From positions 1 through 15,479 of the forward strand of contig JAJRWM010000210.1 of NCBI GenBank assembly GCA_024276815.1: a stretch of DNA of 15,479 bases. Direction: 5' to 3'. This document shows positions 15,299 to 15,479 of the stretch, piece after piece (within the stretch, counting starts at the first letter, position 1; each line of letters starts with the position of its first letter). Below the pieces are notes generated by a model. That model was given only the letters and a program-made list of their open reading frames with translations. It did not search any database and was not told the origin of the DNA. The stretch comes from a bacterium (GTDB lineage Bacteria; JACRDZ01; JAJRWM01). Made by a program: the position numbers and the translations under genes.

Positions 15299-15327
15299 AA
15301 AATAGCATAGCTGAAATTTCAAGTCAA
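15299..15327 (-). promoter_or_regulatory. Promoter of the purL-purF operon
   Basis: The minus strand reads TTGACT (15322-15327), 17 bases, then TATTTT (15299-15304). The expected start is near 15292, giving a short leader before ATG 15269. A perfect 10-base palindrome, TGAAATTTCA (15312-15321), fills the spacer and could be an operator. No purine riboswitch is visible in the short leader. Confidence 0.5.
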
Positions 15328-15479
15328 CTAAATACCCTTTTGGAGTTCCCCCAAAATTTTCAGGTAGTGTTGCCGGTGAAGAGCAGTAGCTGTTTTTTAG
15401 GAGTCTTAAAAGGCGGTTTGGCTCCATGTGCCCGGCCGGGATGCCGCGCGAAGATGCTCATTAAGCCGTCCGCAACCGC
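15328..15479. other. Non-coding or unassigned end of window
   Basis: No ORF here has recognisable protein features. One minus-strand frame is open from the window edge to a TGA near 15371 (about 36 codons, no family recognised). A perfect GC palindrome CCCGGCCGGG lies at 15431-15440. The region may hold the end of an upstream gene or a regulatory leader, but neither can be supported from this fragment. Confidence 0.3.

Noticed and set aside
15361-15479. A plus-strand T-box leader suggested by GTGAAGAGCAGTAGC near 15375
   Set aside because: Only this short stem-I-like stretch is visible. The AGAGA element, specifier loop and GGTGG antiterminator motif are not seen before the window ends.

Overview
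The window most likely comes from an anaerobic, diderm (outer-membrane-bearing) bacterium. It encodes an outer-membrane beta-barrel protein with a C-terminal aromatic residue, a LolA-like periplasmic protein, an iron-sulfur-type PurF and the start of an HgcA-family corrinoid protein, a family known from strict anaerobes. The phylum cannot be fixed from the sequence. Almost everything is on the minus strand, apart from one class-IV aminotransferase. No rRNA, tRNA, CRISPR array, transposase or integrase was seen.

Region 1 (1-5801, minus strand) is the most interesting part. Read 5'->3' on the minus strand, the order is an ArsR-type regulator fused to a rhodanese domain, an RND/MMPL exporter, a small DUF2892 (YgaP-type) membrane protein, a LolA-like periplasmic protein, a DUF1302-like outer-membrane protein, and the first 63 codons of a Cys-rich HgcA-family corrinoid protein cut by the window edge. 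The genes are closely spaced, each with a visible ribosome binding site. The regulator has a near-consensus promoter overlapped by a palindrome and tandem repeats. The promoter-like region before the exporter repeats a 13-base element from it. My working model is a sulfur- or thiophilic-metal-responsive operon coupling a trans-envelope export route to a corrinoid methyl-transfer protein, possibly mercury methylation or a related non-mercury activity. The export route and the link to HgcA are inference.

Region 2 (5738-6834) holds the divergent promoter region and a plus-strand class-IV PLP aminotransferase (BCAT / D-amino-acid transaminase / aminodeoxychorismate lyase group).

Region 3 (6804-11479, minus strand) is a tightly overlapping surface-polysaccharide cassette: three GT-B (GT4-type) glycosyltransferases followed by an oligosaccharide flippase. 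It converges on the aminotransferase with a 31-base tail overlap.

Region 4 (11639-15327, minus strand) is a purine operon, purL then purF, with a good sigma-70-type promoter before purL. purL carries an in-frame TAA about 80 codons before its expected end. The homologous C-terminal tail continues in the same frame and overlaps purF by 20 bases. This is either a sequencing error or a recent nonsense mutation. The last ~170 bases (15309-15479) hold the purL promoter and no gene I can recognise.
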